Notes: generated from the letters alone by a model not told the origin. A DNA stretch of 64,000 nt from JANQRZ01 sp965214485 (GCA_965214485.1 CBDCBW010000017.1:372001-436000), one strand, 5' to 3'. Counted from the stretch's first letter, positions 25,379 to 33,751 are shown. Made by a program: numbers and translations.

Positions 25379-25825
25379 TCACCCCTTCAGCAATTCATGC
25401 ACGACGACGCGGACGCGGTTGCCGTCGGCCCGGCCCTTGAGCGCGCTCATCGCCTCGCCCATGACGCGGCCCATGTCCTTCATCGAGGTCGCCCCGGTGC
25501 GGGTGACGATCTCGTGGACGGTGCGGTGGATGTCCTCGTCGGAGACCTGGGCGGGGAGGTACTCCGCGATGATGGTCAGCTCGTCGCGCTCGCGCTGCGC
25601 GAGGTCGTCGCGGCCCGCGTCCTCGTACTGCCCCAGCGCGTCGCGGCGCTGCTTGGCCTGCTTCTGCACGATGGCGACGAGGTCGTCGTCGGTGAGCGAT
25701 CCGGTGCCGTCTTTCTGCTTTTCGAGGATGGCGGCGCGGAGCGCGCGGATGGCGAGCAGGCGGGTCTTGTCCTTCGCCCGCATGGCGTCCTTGAGGTCGT
25801 GGTCGAGACGGTCGAGCAGCAGCAT
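25379..25825 (-). CDS. GatB/YqeY domain protein
   Basis: The 148-residue protein begins 'LLDRLDHDLKDAMRAKDKTRLLAIRALRAAI', then 'LTDDDLVAIVQKQAKQRRDAL' and 'ELTIIAEYLPAQVSDEDIHR', and ends 'MGRVMGEAMSALKGRADGNRV'. These are the conserved blocks of YqeY, a stand-alone relative of the GatB C-terminal tail domain that binds tRNA in amidotransferases. The role of stand-alone YqeY remains unclear. Full length. Confidence 0.92.
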   Translation of the reverse strand: MLLLDRLDHDLKDAMRAKDKTRLLAIRALRAAILEKQKDGTGSLTDDDLVAIVQKQAKQRRDALGQYEDAGRDDLAQRERDELTIIAEYLPAQVSDEDIHRTVHEIVTRTGATSMKDMGRVMGEAMSALKGRADGNRVRVVVHELLKG

Positions 25826-25851
25826 GGGAGAGACGGGAAGCGAGGGGGGAG

Positions 25852-25859
25852 GGAAGCTA
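25852..25859 (-). promoter_or_regulatory. TAnnTTnn -7-like element (TAGCTTCC)
   Basis: On the minus strand TAGCTTCC lies 26 nt before the yqeY ATG, similar to the octamers before adk and atpD. Confidence 0.3.
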
Positions 25860-25891
25860 CGCCCGCCGCGTCCCCGCGTTTCCCCGCGCCG

Positions 25892-26731
25892 CTACCGTAG
25901 CACGAGGCGGAGGGCGAAGACGCCGATGCCGACCTGCATCGCGCCGAGCGCGACCGCCGAGTAGGTGTCGTAGCGCTCGAAGTCGTCCCGCTGCGCCGGG
26001 TCGCCGGTGCGGGCGTACTCGTCGTACTCGTCGTCGCCCTTGAACTTGTAGTGGACGGCGACGGCCCCGGCCCCGAGCGCAAGGCCGAGCGCGGCCACGT
26101 CGATCCACCCGTTCTGCTTGCGCGGCTCGCGGAGGGCCACCGCGCCTGCGCTCGCCTCGTCGAGCGTGATCGGGCGGAGCACGACGCTGTAGGCGTTGTC
26201 GGCGTCGGTGCCCGGGGCCTGCCGCGCGGTCGTGTAGCCCGTCTTGCGGACGACGAGGGTGCCGCCGAGCGGCTCGTCCACGGTGAGGTCGAGCGGGGTT
26301 TCGCCGAGGGCTTCGGTGCTGCCGTCGGCGCGCTCGAGCGCGACCGTCGCCCCGAACGGGAAGCTCTCGACCCGGTAGCGCAGCGGCACGTCGAGCCGCA
26401 GCGTGAGGGTCTCGCCCGGCCGGACCTCGACCTCGGCCTCGGCGCGGCGCGGCTGCCACGCTGAGGCGGGCTCGCGGAGCACCAGGCGGTGCGTGCCCGG
26501 TGCGAGCTCGATTCCGGCGGCTTCGACCGGGCCGAGGAGGGTCTCGCCGTCGTAGAGCATCCCGCCCGGCAGGTTGGTCTCGACGACGACCGTGCCCGTC
26601 GCGGTGTCCGTTTCGGTGCCCGAGCCGAGGAGCACGGCGGCGACGGAGTCGGGGAACGCGGACTGCGCGAGGGCCGGCGGCGCGGCGAGCGATGAGGCCA
26701 GAGCCGTGAGGAGGAGGGCGTATCGGATCAT
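25892..26731 (-). CDS. Secreted PEGA-domain protein with membrane helices
   Basis: The 279-residue protein has a signal peptide (MIRYALLLTALASSLAAPPALAQ) and two or three PEGA-like modules. These are seen in 'GTVVVETNLPGGMLYDGETL' with 'IELAPGTHRLVLREP', and in 'YRVESFPFGATVALERADGS' with 'LGGTLVVRKTGYTTARQ'. A C-terminal segment has two hydrophobic stretches. PEGA modules bind surface polymers or scaffold envelope proteins. The start overlaps the stop of the BamB-like gene upstream, so the two form an operon with the protease/barrel gene at 28005. Confidence 0.75.
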   Translation of the reverse strand: MIRYALLLTALASSLAAPPALAQSAFPDSVAAVLLGSGTETDTATGTVVVETNLPGGMLYDGETLLGPVEAAGIELAPGTHRLVLREPASAWQPRRAEAEVEVRPGETLTLRLDVPLRYRVESFPFGATVALERADGSTEALGETPLDLTVDEPLGGTLVVRKTGYTTARQAPGTDADNAYSVVLRPITLDEASAGAVALREPRKQNGWIDVAALGLALGAGAVAVHYKFKGDDEYDEYARTGDPAQRDDFERYDTYSAVALGAMQVGIGVFALRLVLR

Positions 26732-28005
26732 TCGTCGTCGGTGCTTGCCAGGTCCGGCGCGGGGGGCCGGAAGGCGTGGACGTGGCGCGGCTCGGCGAGC
26801 ACGAGGAGCGTCCCGCCGTGCAGGACCGGAGTAGACTTGACGCGGCCGCCGAGGGTTTCCTCCCACAGCACCTCGCCCGTCGCCCGGTCGAAGGCGTAGA
26901 CGTGGTCGTCGAGCGCCCCGGCGTAGACCACGTCGGCGGTGAGGAGCGGGGCCGAGGCGAAGTTGCCGTCGGCGCGGAAGCGCCACACCTCGTCGCCCGT
27001 GGCGGCGTCGAGGGCCCGCAGCACCCCGTCGCTCGCGCCGACGACCACGAGGCCGTCGTCCACGGCGGGCGCGCTGAACTTGACCGCGGCGTCGCCGGCT
27101 TCGGCCTCCCACACCACGTCGCCCGAGGCAGCGGCGAGCGCGACGAGGCGACCCCGCGTGGTGGGGACGAAGAGCAGGCCGTCGGCGGCGGCGAGCGTCT
27201 CGTAGACCGGGACGCCGAGGGACGCGGTGCTGCGCGCGTCGCCCGTGGCGAGGTCGAGCAGCGTGACCTGCCCCCGGTCGTCGGCGACAGCCACGAGGTC
27301 GGGCGCGGCGAGGGCCGGCGTGGCGAAGAAGCCGGCGGACGAGTCGGGCGTGGCTTCCCAGCGGACGGTGCCGTCGGCGGGGTCCACCGCGCGGACGGTG
27401 CCGTCCATCCCGGCGGCGACGAGCGCGCCGCCGGCGAGGAGGAGGCCCGCCTCGTGTGGCCCGGCGCGCAGCGCCCACACCTGCCGGCCCTTGACGAAGT
27501 CGTAGCCGATGATCGTCCGCTTCCCGGCGGCGACGGGGGCGAAGAACCGGTCCCGCGTCAGCACCGCCGCGCCCTCGACCGGCTCGCCGAAATCGACCGT
27601 CGCCAGCTTGCGCCCGGTCTCGATGTCCACGCCGCGCACCTCACCCTTCCGCGTCACCAGGACGAGCACGCCGTCGGCTGCGAGCGCGGCGGCGGGCCCG
27701 AAGGCCGCGTCCACGTCGAGCCGCCACGCCTCCTCCAGCGGAGGCCGGAGCACGAGGTCCGTCGCGCTGCTCCGTGCCGCGTCCCCGCCCTCCGTCAGCC
27801 AGTCCCCGTCCCCGATCCGCAGCGGCTGGCTGAGCTGGAAGACGGTGCAGCCGGTGAGGAAGAGGAGAGGGCAGAGAGAGAAAAGAGGGAGGAGAGAGCG
27901 AGGGGCGTATGAGAGTGTGAGGGCACATGGCACAGCGCCGCGAGAATGCCGGAGTGCTGCCCTCTGTCGTCTGTCTTCCGTCCTCTGTCCTCTGTCCTCT
28001 GTCAT
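26728..28005 (-). CDS. BamB-like PQQ-propeller lipoprotein
   Basis: The protein has up to 425 residues. A lipobox LLFLTGC near residue 52 of the long form marks it as a lipoprotein. The body has PQQ-type beta-propeller blades: 'GKRTIIGYDFVKGRQVWALR', 'VRAVDPADGTVRWEA', 'LVALAAASGDVVWEAEAGDA', 'LRALDAATGDEVWRFRADGN' and 'VYAFDRATGEVLWEETLGG'. BamB assists outer-membrane protein assembly, which fits an operon whose first gene encodes a barrel. The ATG at 28005 overlaps the upstream stop, but its first ~24 residues come from CTCTGTC-type repeats; GTG at 27933 would give a conventional signal peptide and may be the true start. Confidence 0.82.
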   Translation of the reverse strand: MTEDRGQRTEDRRQRAALRHSRGAVPCALTLSYAPRSLLPLFSLCPLLFLTGCTVFQLSQPLRIGDGDWLTEGGDAARSSATDLVLRPPLEEAWRLDVDAAFGPAAALAADGVLVLVTRKGEVRGVDIETGRKLATVDFGEPVEGAAVLTRDRFFAPVAAGKRTIIGYDFVKGRQVWALRAGPHEAGLLLAGGALVAAGMDGTVRAVDPADGTVRWEATPDSSAGFFATPALAAPDLVAVADDRGQVTLLDLATGDARSTASLGVPVYETLAAADGLLFVPTTRGRLVALAAASGDVVWEAEAGDAAVKFSAPAVDDGLVVVGASDGVLRALDAATGDEVWRFRADGNFASAPLLTADVVYAGALDDHVYAFDRATGEVLWEETLGGRVKSTPVLHGGTLLVLAEPRHVHAFRPPAPDLASTDDE

Positions 28006-30980
28006 CAGAAGTTGTACCCGAAGAAGAACTGCCGGAAGGGGTCGCGCTCGTCCCAGTCGAGGCCGTCGGTGAAGCGCCAGCCCACGTCGTAGCGGAGGAC
28101 GAACCCGCCGAAGAGGTTCATCCGCAGCCCGAGGCCGAGCGCGCCGAGGTCGGTCCCGGCGAAGAGTTGGGACTGTTTCTGGTCGTAGCTGTCGTTCCAG
28201 ACGTGGGCGGCGTCGGCGAAGGCGGCCCCGCGCAGGTTGGCGATGCCGAACGGGGCGAGGAGCGGGAGGTAGGCGCTCGGGCGCTCCAGGATCGGGAAGC
28301 GGAGCTCGTGCGAGGTGAACCACATGTGGCGGCCCCGGACGCGGAAGAGCGGGAAGCCGCGCAGGTCCCAGCTCCCGCCGAGGAGGAACAGCCGCGCCTC
28401 GCGCCCGGCATTCGTCTGCGCCAGGCCCCACGAGGCGAACGTCACGCCGGGGACGATCCGGAGGTAGTGCCGGAGGTCGGCGCGGAGCGTGTAGTAGCTC
28501 ACGTTCGAGAAGCGCACGTCGGTGGTGTAGGCGACGGTGGCGTTCGCCTTCCAGCCGTCGACCGGGCCGTTGAAGCCGTAGAGCGCGTTGTCGTGCGTAA
28601 CCGAGACGGCGTTCGAGAGGAGGAACGCCTCGCGGTCGAGGTCCGTGACGAAGATCTCCTTCCGGTTGTAGTTGAACGAGGTCTGGATGTCGACGCGCTG
28701 GAACTTCGAGATCGGGTAGCTCACCAGGCCCGTCACCCCGACGAGCTGCTCGAAGAAGACCGGGTAGACGTCGGGCGCGTCGGGGTCGGTGAGGTCGTAG
28801 CGCTGGCCGCTGTAGCGGTAGAGCCCGTAGCCGTAGTTGGCCCGCCGCCCGAGGTGGATGCGCGTCACCGAGGCGTTGAGCCCGTCGAGGAAGGAGCGCC
28901 CGGGCACCCGCGTCGAATAGGCCGAGACGAAGATCTGGTCGTTGCCCAGGAGGTCGGAGAAGGCGAGCACGGCCCCGCCGTTCGTGCCCCACACCGGGTT
29001 CGTCGAGAGCGCGCCGCGCGCCGCGTCTAGGGCGTAGGACCTCCGGTACGGCTTCCGGCGCTCCTCGTCCTCGACCTCGAGCCGCCCGTAGCTCCACGGC
29101 TCGGCCGTGCCGCCCGCGTCGTCGCGGTAGGCCAGCCCGACGCGCGCTTGGCGGCGCGGGGCCTGGAGCAGGGAGTCCACGGAGGCCTGGCGGACCGTAA
29201 ACCGGAAGTCCTCGAACGTCGAGAACAGCAGCCGGTCGTCCTCCGTCCAGACCGGGTCGTAGGCCGCGCCGGTGAACGAGGTGAGCTGCGTGACGGAGCG
29301 TGAGGGCTCGGGGGCGACCGTCGCTCCGGCGGCGGCGGCGAGGGCGATCTCCTCCGCGTCGGCGGCCACGTCGGCCACCCAGAGGTTCTGGCCGCCGAAC
29401 TTACCGTCGGCCTCGCGGCGGGACGAGATGAACACGAGCCGCTCGCCCTCGGGGCTCCAGTCCGGGGCGAGATCGACCTGCGGGCCGTAGGTCACGTACT
29501 CCACCGCGCCGCTCTCCAGGTCGAGCGTGAAGAGGTTGTAGTGCCCGTCCTTCCCGAAGTCGGTGCGGTCGGAGGAGAAGGCGAGGGTCTCGCCGCCGGG
29601 GTGCCACGCCGGGTCGCGGTCGTCGTAGGTGTCATTCGTCAGCTTGCGGAGGGCGTCGCCCGAGCCGGGTTCGGCGCGCGTGTCGTAGGTGTAGAGGTCG
29701 GAGAAGCCGCTCCGCTCGATGCCGGAGAAGGCGAGCCGGGTGCCGGTCGGGTCCCACGAGGGCGAGTAGACGGCGACGAGGCCGGGGAAGCGGTAGGTCT
29801 CGCCGAGGCGGCCCGCCGCGAGGTCGTAGACGTGGACCACGTCGGCGTCCCCGCTCTTGGTGACGAAGGCGAGCTTGCCGTCGGGGCTGACGTCGAGCTG
29901 GCTCTCGAAGAAGTGGAACGCCTCGAACCGCGCCGAGCGCTCGCCCTTGACGAGGACGCGCGGCTCGGCCGTCGGCGCGCCCTCGGCGTCGACCTCGACG
30001 GCGTAGAGGTTGGTGTACCCGTCGCGGTTGGCGACGAAGGCGACCTCGCGGCGGCCGTCGGCGTGGCGGTAGAACGTGGGCTTGCCGCTGAACCCGCGCG
30101 CGGTCACCGCCTCCGAGACCAACGTCGGCGGCGTGGCGTCGCCCAGCTTCGGGAGGTACTGGGCGTGGACCCACGCCGTCCACTCGTCGGAGACCACGCG
30201 GAAGTCCTCGCGGAGGACGGACTCCATCACCTTGCGGAAGTCGGGGTCGCGCCAGAACTCCTCGAAGAGGCGGAGCAGCTTGTCCTCACCGTAGCGCTCG
30301 GCGATGAACCGGCAGAGCGCCTCGCCCTCCTTGTACATCAGGTACGTCCCGTAAATCCGGTCGAGGTTTTCGAGCGGCACGAAGTAGTTGCTCGCCACGG
30401 CGTCGCGGAGGACCATCTCGTGCTGGTGGTCCGGCTCGCCGCTCCAGTACTCGGCGATGCCCTCGGTGAACCACAGCGGCGGGAAGGCGGTGAACGGGCG
30501 GCGGTGGTCGCGCATCACGCGCGCCAGCTTGGAGTAGCTGAAGACGTGGACCAGCTCGTGCCGGACCACGCGGCGGAACCGGTGCAGGTCGCCGTTGGCC
30601 GGGATCACGACGCGGCCCTTGAGGAACTCGAAAAACCCGCCGACGCCGTCGGGGATGAAGCCGGGCGTGATGTTGGTCTGCTTGAAGTGGAGGTTCGACG
30701 AGTAGAAGATCAGCGGGACGCGGTGCCCGAGCGAGAAGTTGAACGTGTTCTCGAGCTCGGCGTAGGCCTCCTCGGCGAAGTGCGCGCCGTGCTCGGCGAG
30801 CGTCTGCATCTCGGGGTAGTAATAGATGTCGAAGTGGTCCGTGTGGAGGACGTGCCAGTCGAAGGCGTCGTACTGGACCTTGTTGCGCCCGAAGTAAAAG
30901 TGGTACTGCGCCGCCGCCCCGGCGGGCAGCAGCACGCTGAGCGCCAGCAGCGCAGCGGTGAGACGGAAGAGTCGGGGCAT
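28005..30980 (-). CDS. Peptidase MA-like/TolB-propeller protein with outer-membrane barrel
   Basis: The 991-residue exported protein has a signal peptide ending PAGAAAQ. A peptidase region has the zinc-protease motif HELVH in 'RRVVRHELVHVFSYSKL' and a downstream 'WFTEGIAEYWSGEPD' Glu. Several TolB/PD40 blades follow ('FESQLDVSPDGKLAFVTKSG', 'YSPSWDPTGTRLAFSGIE', 'DPAWHPGGETLAFSSDR', 'LAPDWSPEGERLVFISSR'). The C-terminal ~350 residues form beta strands ending in an aromatic 'FRQFFFGYNF', as in outer-membrane barrels. It likely sits in the outer membrane with periplasmic or surface propeller and protease. It heads an operon with the BamB-like and PEGA genes. Confidence 0.82.
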   Translation of the reverse strand: MPRLFRLTAALLALSVLLPAGAAAQYHFYFGRNKVQYDAFDWHVLHTDHFDIYYYPEMQTLAEHGAHFAEEAYAELENTFNFSLGHRVPLIFYSSNLHFKQTNITPGFIPDGVGGFFEFLKGRVVIPANGDLHRFRRVVRHELVHVFSYSKLARVMRDHRRPFTAFPPLWFTEGIAEYWSGEPDHQHEMVLRDAVASNYFVPLENLDRIYGTYLMYKEGEALCRFIAERYGEDKLLRLFEEFWRDPDFRKVMESVLREDFRVVSDEWTAWVHAQYLPKLGDATPPTLVSEAVTARGFSGKPTFYRHADGRREVAFVANRDGYTNLYAVEVDAEGAPTAEPRVLVKGERSARFEAFHFFESQLDVSPDGKLAFVTKSGDADVVHVYDLAAGRLGETYRFPGLVAVYSPSWDPTGTRLAFSGIERSGFSDLYTYDTRAEPGSGDALRKLTNDTYDDRDPAWHPGGETLAFSSDRTDFGKDGHYNLFTLDLESGAVEYVTYGPQVDLAPDWSPEGERLVFISSRREADGKFGGQNLWVADVAADAEEIALAAAAGATVAPEPSRSVTQLTSFTGAAYDPVWTEDDRLLFSTFEDFRFTVRQASVDSLLQAPRRQARVGLAYRDDAGGTAEPWSYGRLEVEDEERRKPYRRSYALDAARGALSTNPVWGTNGGAVLAFSDLLGNDQIFVSAYSTRVPGRSFLDGLNASVTRIHLGRRANYGYGLYRYSGQRYDLTDPDAPDVYPVFFEQLVGVTGLVSYPISKFQRVDIQTSFNYNRKEIFVTDLDREAFLLSNAVSVTHDNALYGFNGPVDGWKANATVAYTTDVRFSNVSYYTLRADLRHYLRIVPGVTFASWGLAQTNAGREARLFLLGGSWDLRGFPLFRVRGRHMWFTSHELRFPILERPSAYLPLLAPFGIANLRGAAFADAAHVWNDSYDQKQSQLFAGTDLGALGLGLRMNLFGGFVLRYDVGWRFTDGLDWDERDPFRQFFFGYNF

Positions 30981-31166
30981 CGTAGCTCAGGCGAGGACCG
31001 CGGACAGACGAGAACGGGGTACGATAGGTCTATCGGCAGCTCCCGTCAAGGGCTTTCGCCGCGCCCTTTTGGGTTGTGGTACGCTGTACGAAGCGGACTT
31101 GCGGCTTAACGGCCCAGGCATTATCATCGAGCCAGGCGTTCACCCGCTGCTTGGTAGGCCCCGCTC

Positions 31167-31502
31167 ATGAGAGTTCACCAGACCCTTCGCCCCGGCCAAC
31201 GCGGCACCCAGCGGTTCTTGGACCGCTATGCCGAGCGGCTCGTGTGCGTCCGCTACCGGTACGACGCCCAGGCGCAGCGACGCGTGACGACGGTGGAGTT
31301 GGTCGTAGACGAAGACGTGTGGAGGCCGAGGCCCAAGACGGTAGTAGGCGTCCGCGTAGTGTGGGGGGAGGCGGAGCTAGCGCGTGGGGTAAAACGAGCC
31401 GGCGGTCGGTGGGACCCGGAGCGTAAAGTGTGGCGTCTGCCCTACCGAGCCGTCAAGCGCTTGGGACTGCGGGAGCGGATGGTCCGGCTCGAAGGTCTCT
31501 AG
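31167..31502 (+). CDS. Small basic protein of unknown function at the array edge
   Basis: The 111-residue protein has two parts: 'RLVCVRYRYDAQAQRRVTTV' with 'ELVVDEDVWRP', and a C-terminal 'GVKRAGGRWDPERKVWRLPY' module followed by 'RLGLRERMV'. I recall similar proteins near mobile elements in other genomes but know no assigned function. It stands between the protease operon (divergent) and the first IS-filled attC position. Whether it is the first cassette gene is unclear, since no core site was found upstream. Confidence 0.65.
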   Translation: MRVHQTLRPGQRGTQRFLDRYAERLVCVRYRYDAQAQRRVTTVELVVDEDVWRPRPKTVVGVRVVWGEAELARGVKRAGGRWDPERKVWRLPYRAVKRLGLRERMVRLEGL

Positions 31503-31505
31503 ATC

Positions 31506-31532
31506 TAGTGACAGTCACTACATGTAGTGACT
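31506..31532. repeat. Triple TAGTGAC inverted/direct repeat
   Basis: TAGTGAC-A-GTCACTA-CATG-TAGTGAC occurs 4 nt after a stop codon. The last two units form a perfect 20-bp palindrome (31513-31532). It could be an operator, a recombination half-site or a terminator stem. Confidence 0.7.
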
Positions 31533-31554
31533 CCCCAATCCGTATAATCACTGG

Positions 31555-32300
31555 GGGTCTTAGGAAGCAGAAGGTTCAGAGGGGACGCTCCCGAAGCATC
31601 TTCAGCAGCACCTTGTACAGATCATCGTGACGGTGGTTGAACCGGAACTCGCTCTCCTTCAGGTGCAGCAGGAAGGTACGGGCTGGCACCCCGTTGAACT
31701 GCGCCAGCCGACGCTTCGCATACGACCAGAAGCTCTCGATGCCGTTGATGTGGTTCGTCCCGAGTGCGTACTCCCGCTCATTGTGGCGAACCCGGTAGTG
31801 CTTCCCATAGCCGACATCAACAAGCCCATCGTAGGCCCGCCAGCCGTCGGTGTGAACGATGGAGCCGGGTTCCACCTTCCCTCGGATGATGGCCTGGAGC
31901 GTCTTCTTAGTGCAGTTCGGGACGACCTCGGTGTAGATGCTTCCGCCGCGCTTGAGGATGCCGAAGACGATGGTCTTACCCGAGGCTCCGCGTCCGGGCT
32001 TGCCTCGCACGCCACGCGGGCCGAAGAGCGACTCGTCGATCTCGAGCGTGCCATTGATGGGCGCGTCGAGTTCACAGGCTTCGAGCAGGCGGTGGCGCAG
32101 GCGGAGGTAGATCGCATTGACGGAGCGGACCGAGAGGCCGGTCAGACGTGCGGTATCGGATGCGGTGAGGTCGAGGGCGAAGTAGCGGAGGAGTTGGCGA
32201 AACGTGCGCTCGGAGAGCTTCGCGTGTCGGTAGTAGCGATTAACTTGCGCCATGGCAGGAAGCTACGCAGCCGATCCAACTGCTCTGCTTCCTAAGGCCC
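31555..32300 (-). mobile_element. IS1595-family insertion sequence, copy 1 (746 bp)
   Basis: Terminal inverted repeats GGGTCTTAGGAAGCAGA (left) and GGGCCTTAGGAAGCAGA (right, reversed) bound a single transposase gene. The element is flanked by direct 7-bp copies of TCACTGG (31548-31554 and 32301-32307). An apparently identical copy lies at 36296-37041. IS1595 elements usually make 8-bp duplications; only 7 match here. Confidence 0.85.
31576..32253 (-). CDS. IS1595-family (ISXO2-like) transposase
   Basis: The 225-residue protein starts MAQVNRYYRHAKLSERTFRQ, with an N-terminal helix-turn-helix-like part ('TGLSVRSVNAIYLRLRHRL'). The ISXO2-like DDE domain follows: first acid in 'LEIDESLFGPRGVRGK', second in 'SIVHTDGWRAYDGL', and 'HINGIESFWSYAKRRLAQ' with the Asn/Glu position. 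The protein is intact and identical to the copy at 36317, so the element was probably active recently. No accessory gene is carried. Confidence 0.92.
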   Translation of the reverse strand: MAQVNRYYRHAKLSERTFRQLLRYFALDLTASDTARLTGLSVRSVNAIYLRLRHRLLEACELDAPINGTLEIDESLFGPRGVRGKPGRGASGKTIVFGILKRGGSIYTEVVPNCTKKTLQAIIRGKVEPGSIVHTDGWRAYDGLVDVGYGKHYRVRHNEREYALGTNHINGIESFWSYAKRRLAQFNGVPARTFLLHLKESEFRFNHRHDDLYKVLLKMLRERPL

Positions 32301-32355
32301 TCACTGGTTATACCGCCTCGCGCTCTGCCAGTCCGAGGCTCCGTAACTTGGAGCC

Positions 32356-32847
32356 ATGAAGCGACAGCGCGTCTACACCGACACCTCCGTCATCGGCGGA
32401 TGCTTTGACGCCGAGTTCGCGCTGTGGTCGAACGGCCTCATGCGTGACTTCCGTCTCGGCAACTTCGCCCCTATCGTCTCCGAGATCGTTGAGGCAGAGG
32501 TGGCTGACGCGCCTGAGAACGTTCGCAGCGTGCTCGCTGATCTCCTTTCAGCCGGAGCGGAGCGAGCGGACGTATCAGACGAGGTGGTGCGTTTGGCTGA
32601 CACCTTCCAAACGCGCGGCGTGCTCACACCGAAGTTTTACGACGATGGCCTCCACGTCGCACTGGCGACCGTCTTCGGAGCCGATGTGATCGTAAGCTGG
32701 AACTTTCGCCACATCGTACACTTGGACAAGATCCGGCTCTTCAATGCAATCAGCATTGAGTTCGGATACAAGCCGGTCCTGATCTACTCGCCCCGCGAGG
32801 TAACCAACTACGAGGTGCCGACCTATGAAGAGGCCAAACGAGTTTAG
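32356..32847 (+). CDS. PIN-domain toxin (VapC-like)
   Basis: The 163-residue protein begins 'MKRQRVYTDTSVIGGCFD', where the first catalytic Asp of a PIN nuclease sits in YTDTSVIGG. It has Glu in 'IVSEIVEAEVADAP' and a late acidic/aromatic motif 'FGADVIVSWNFRHIVHLDK' replacing the usual ASD-x-DF. It is the first gene of a cassette that starts at the core site 32307, and it overlaps the following small gene, the typical layout of a toxin-antitoxin pair. It presumably cleaves RNA. Confidence 0.82.
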   Translation: MKRQRVYTDTSVIGGCFDAEFALWSNGLMRDFRLGNFAPIVSEIVEAEVADAPENVRSVLADLLSAGAERADVSDEVVRLADTFQTRGVLTPKFYDDGLHVALATVFGADVIVSWNFRHIVHLDKIRLFNAISIEFGYKPVLIYSPREVTNYEVPTYEEAKRV

Positions 32848-33013
32848 GGAGCCGATCAAAGCAGTAGAGTTGGTGCGGCGCATTCGCGATGCGCACTACG
32901 AGCGTTTCAAAGACCGCCCCATCGAGGAGCGGCTCGCTTACTACCGAGAGCAGGCGCGCGTATTCGAGGAGGCAATGGGCTGCTCCGCTGAGTCAAAAAA
33001 GTCGGCGGTATAA
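32825..33013 (+). CDS. Small antitoxin-like partner of the PIN protein
   Basis: The 62-residue protein contains 'KAVELVRRIRDAHYERFKDR', then 'IEERLAYYREQARVFEEAM', a helix-rich pattern seen next to PIN-type genes in other genomes. The ATG lies inside the end of the PIN gene (23-nt overlap). The TAA stop forms part of the attC R'' site GTATAAC, so the gene fills the cassette to its edge. DNA binding is not evident from the sequence. Confidence 0.7.
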   Translation: MKRPNEFREPIKAVELVRRIRDAHYERFKDRPIEERLAYYREQARVFEEAMGCSAESKKSAV

Positions 33014-33139
33014 CCCACCGCTGCAGGCCGACGTGGGGCGCGAGCGTTTTCAGTCCCGCCGAGACTCACCGCCGGTCATAGCTTCGTTCTACCACCCCGC
33101 TTTTTTTACCCCACGCGGCTGAGCGGTCCACTGTTATGC
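33008..33139 (+). other. Integron attC site 1
   Basis: R'' GTATAAC (33008) and R' GTTATGC (33133-33139) enclose a palindromic body: the 5' arm has CCGCTGCAGGCCGACGTGGGGC, answered by CCCCACGCGGCTGAGCGG near the 3' end. Length is 132 bp. Confidence 0.85.
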
Positions 33140-33199
33140 GTCCCGCGGACCAAAGCGGCGGCGCGGGTGTTCGCCTGTCTGACTAGCCAAACTCATACG

Positions 33200-33577
33200 A
33201 TGGAAGAGTTCGAAGCCGAATACGATATTTTCTCCCCGCGCTGGGGGCACCCCGACCGCTACAAGATCCGGTTCACCCCCGAAGCGATCACGATTAGTCA
33301 GGGGTCTTTCGAGGCTGTCGCCACCAAGGAGCCCAACTCAGATCCTGTTTGGCAAAGCCATAACTCAGGGGTCGGCAACCCGTTCACAAACATTCTGGAG
33401 AACAACAGAATCTATGTTTCTCGAATTGTCGTGGACGCTCTCGAAATGGCGTGGGACCGCTGGAAAGACAAGCAGGTCTCCGACGCGGAGTTGAGAGAAG
33501 GGCTTTCTGATCTGTTCACTTGGGTTGACAGCTCTGCTCGGAATCATCCAACCGGCTTCTGGAACAACCTCTTCTAG
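33200..33577 (+). CDS. Integron cassette protein of unknown function
   Basis: The 125-residue acidic protein begins MEEFEAEYDIFSPRWGHPDR, continues with 'YKIRFTPEAITISQGSFEAV' and a helical C-terminus 'IVVDALEMAWDRWKDKQVSD', and ends 'TGFWNNLF'. I do not know its function; similar YDIFSPRWGH openings occur in uncharacterised proteins of cassette arrays. It is alone in a cassette bounded by core sites at 33133 and 33726. It is less GC-rich than the core genes, which points to transfer. Confidence 0.72.
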   Translation: MEEFEAEYDIFSPRWGHPDRYKIRFTPEAITISQGSFEAVATKEPNSDPVWQSHNSGVGNPFTNILENNRIYVSRIVVDALEMAWDRWKDKQVSDAELREGLSDLFTWVDSSARNHPTGFWNNLF

Positions 33578-33603
33578 CTATAAACTCAGCAACTGCCAAG
33601 GAC

Positions 33604-33732
33604 GCATAACCCGCCGCTGCAGGCCGACGTGAAGCGCCAGCGTTCTCGGCCGTCCGTAGCTTCGGTGTCTCCGCCGCTTCGGCCGAACGCTGTGCCCTCA
33701 GCTTCACGCGGCTGAGCGTCCATCTGTTATGC
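33604..33732 (+). other. Integron attC site 2
   Basis: R'' GCATAAC (33604-33610) and R' GTTATGC (33726-33732) enclose arms GCTGCAGGCCGACGTGAAGC and GCTTCACGCGGCTGAGCG. R'' is complementary to the start of its own cassette (TTATGCG at 33727-type ends), as required by cassette excision. Confidence 0.87.
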
Positions 33733-33751
33733 GTCTTCCAACCGTAACGCC

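Larger units (their letters stand above)
31542..32313 (+). other. attC position filled by IS1595 element (copy 1)
   Basis: Left arm GTATAAT (31542-31548) is R''-like and right arm GTTATAC (32307-32313) is the R' core from which the next cassette starts. The cassette that follows ends in GGCGGTATAACC at about 33004-33015, complementary to its own start, which confirms GTTATAC as a true core site. Between the arms there is no normal attC body, only TCACTGG, the IS and TCACTGG. The outer 30 bp of both sides are nearly complementary and could fold as a giant attC stem. Confidence 0.6.

Noticed and set aside
30981..31166. Spacer checked for attI or an integrase start
   Set aside because: No GTTRRRY core with a palindromic context and no recombinase motifs were found, so no attI is claimed.
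31627..32295. Plus-strand 222-codon frame opposite the IS1595 transposase (also 36368-37036)
   Set aside because: It is present in both IS copies only because the IS is duplicated; the minus frame has the ISXO2-like DDE motifs.
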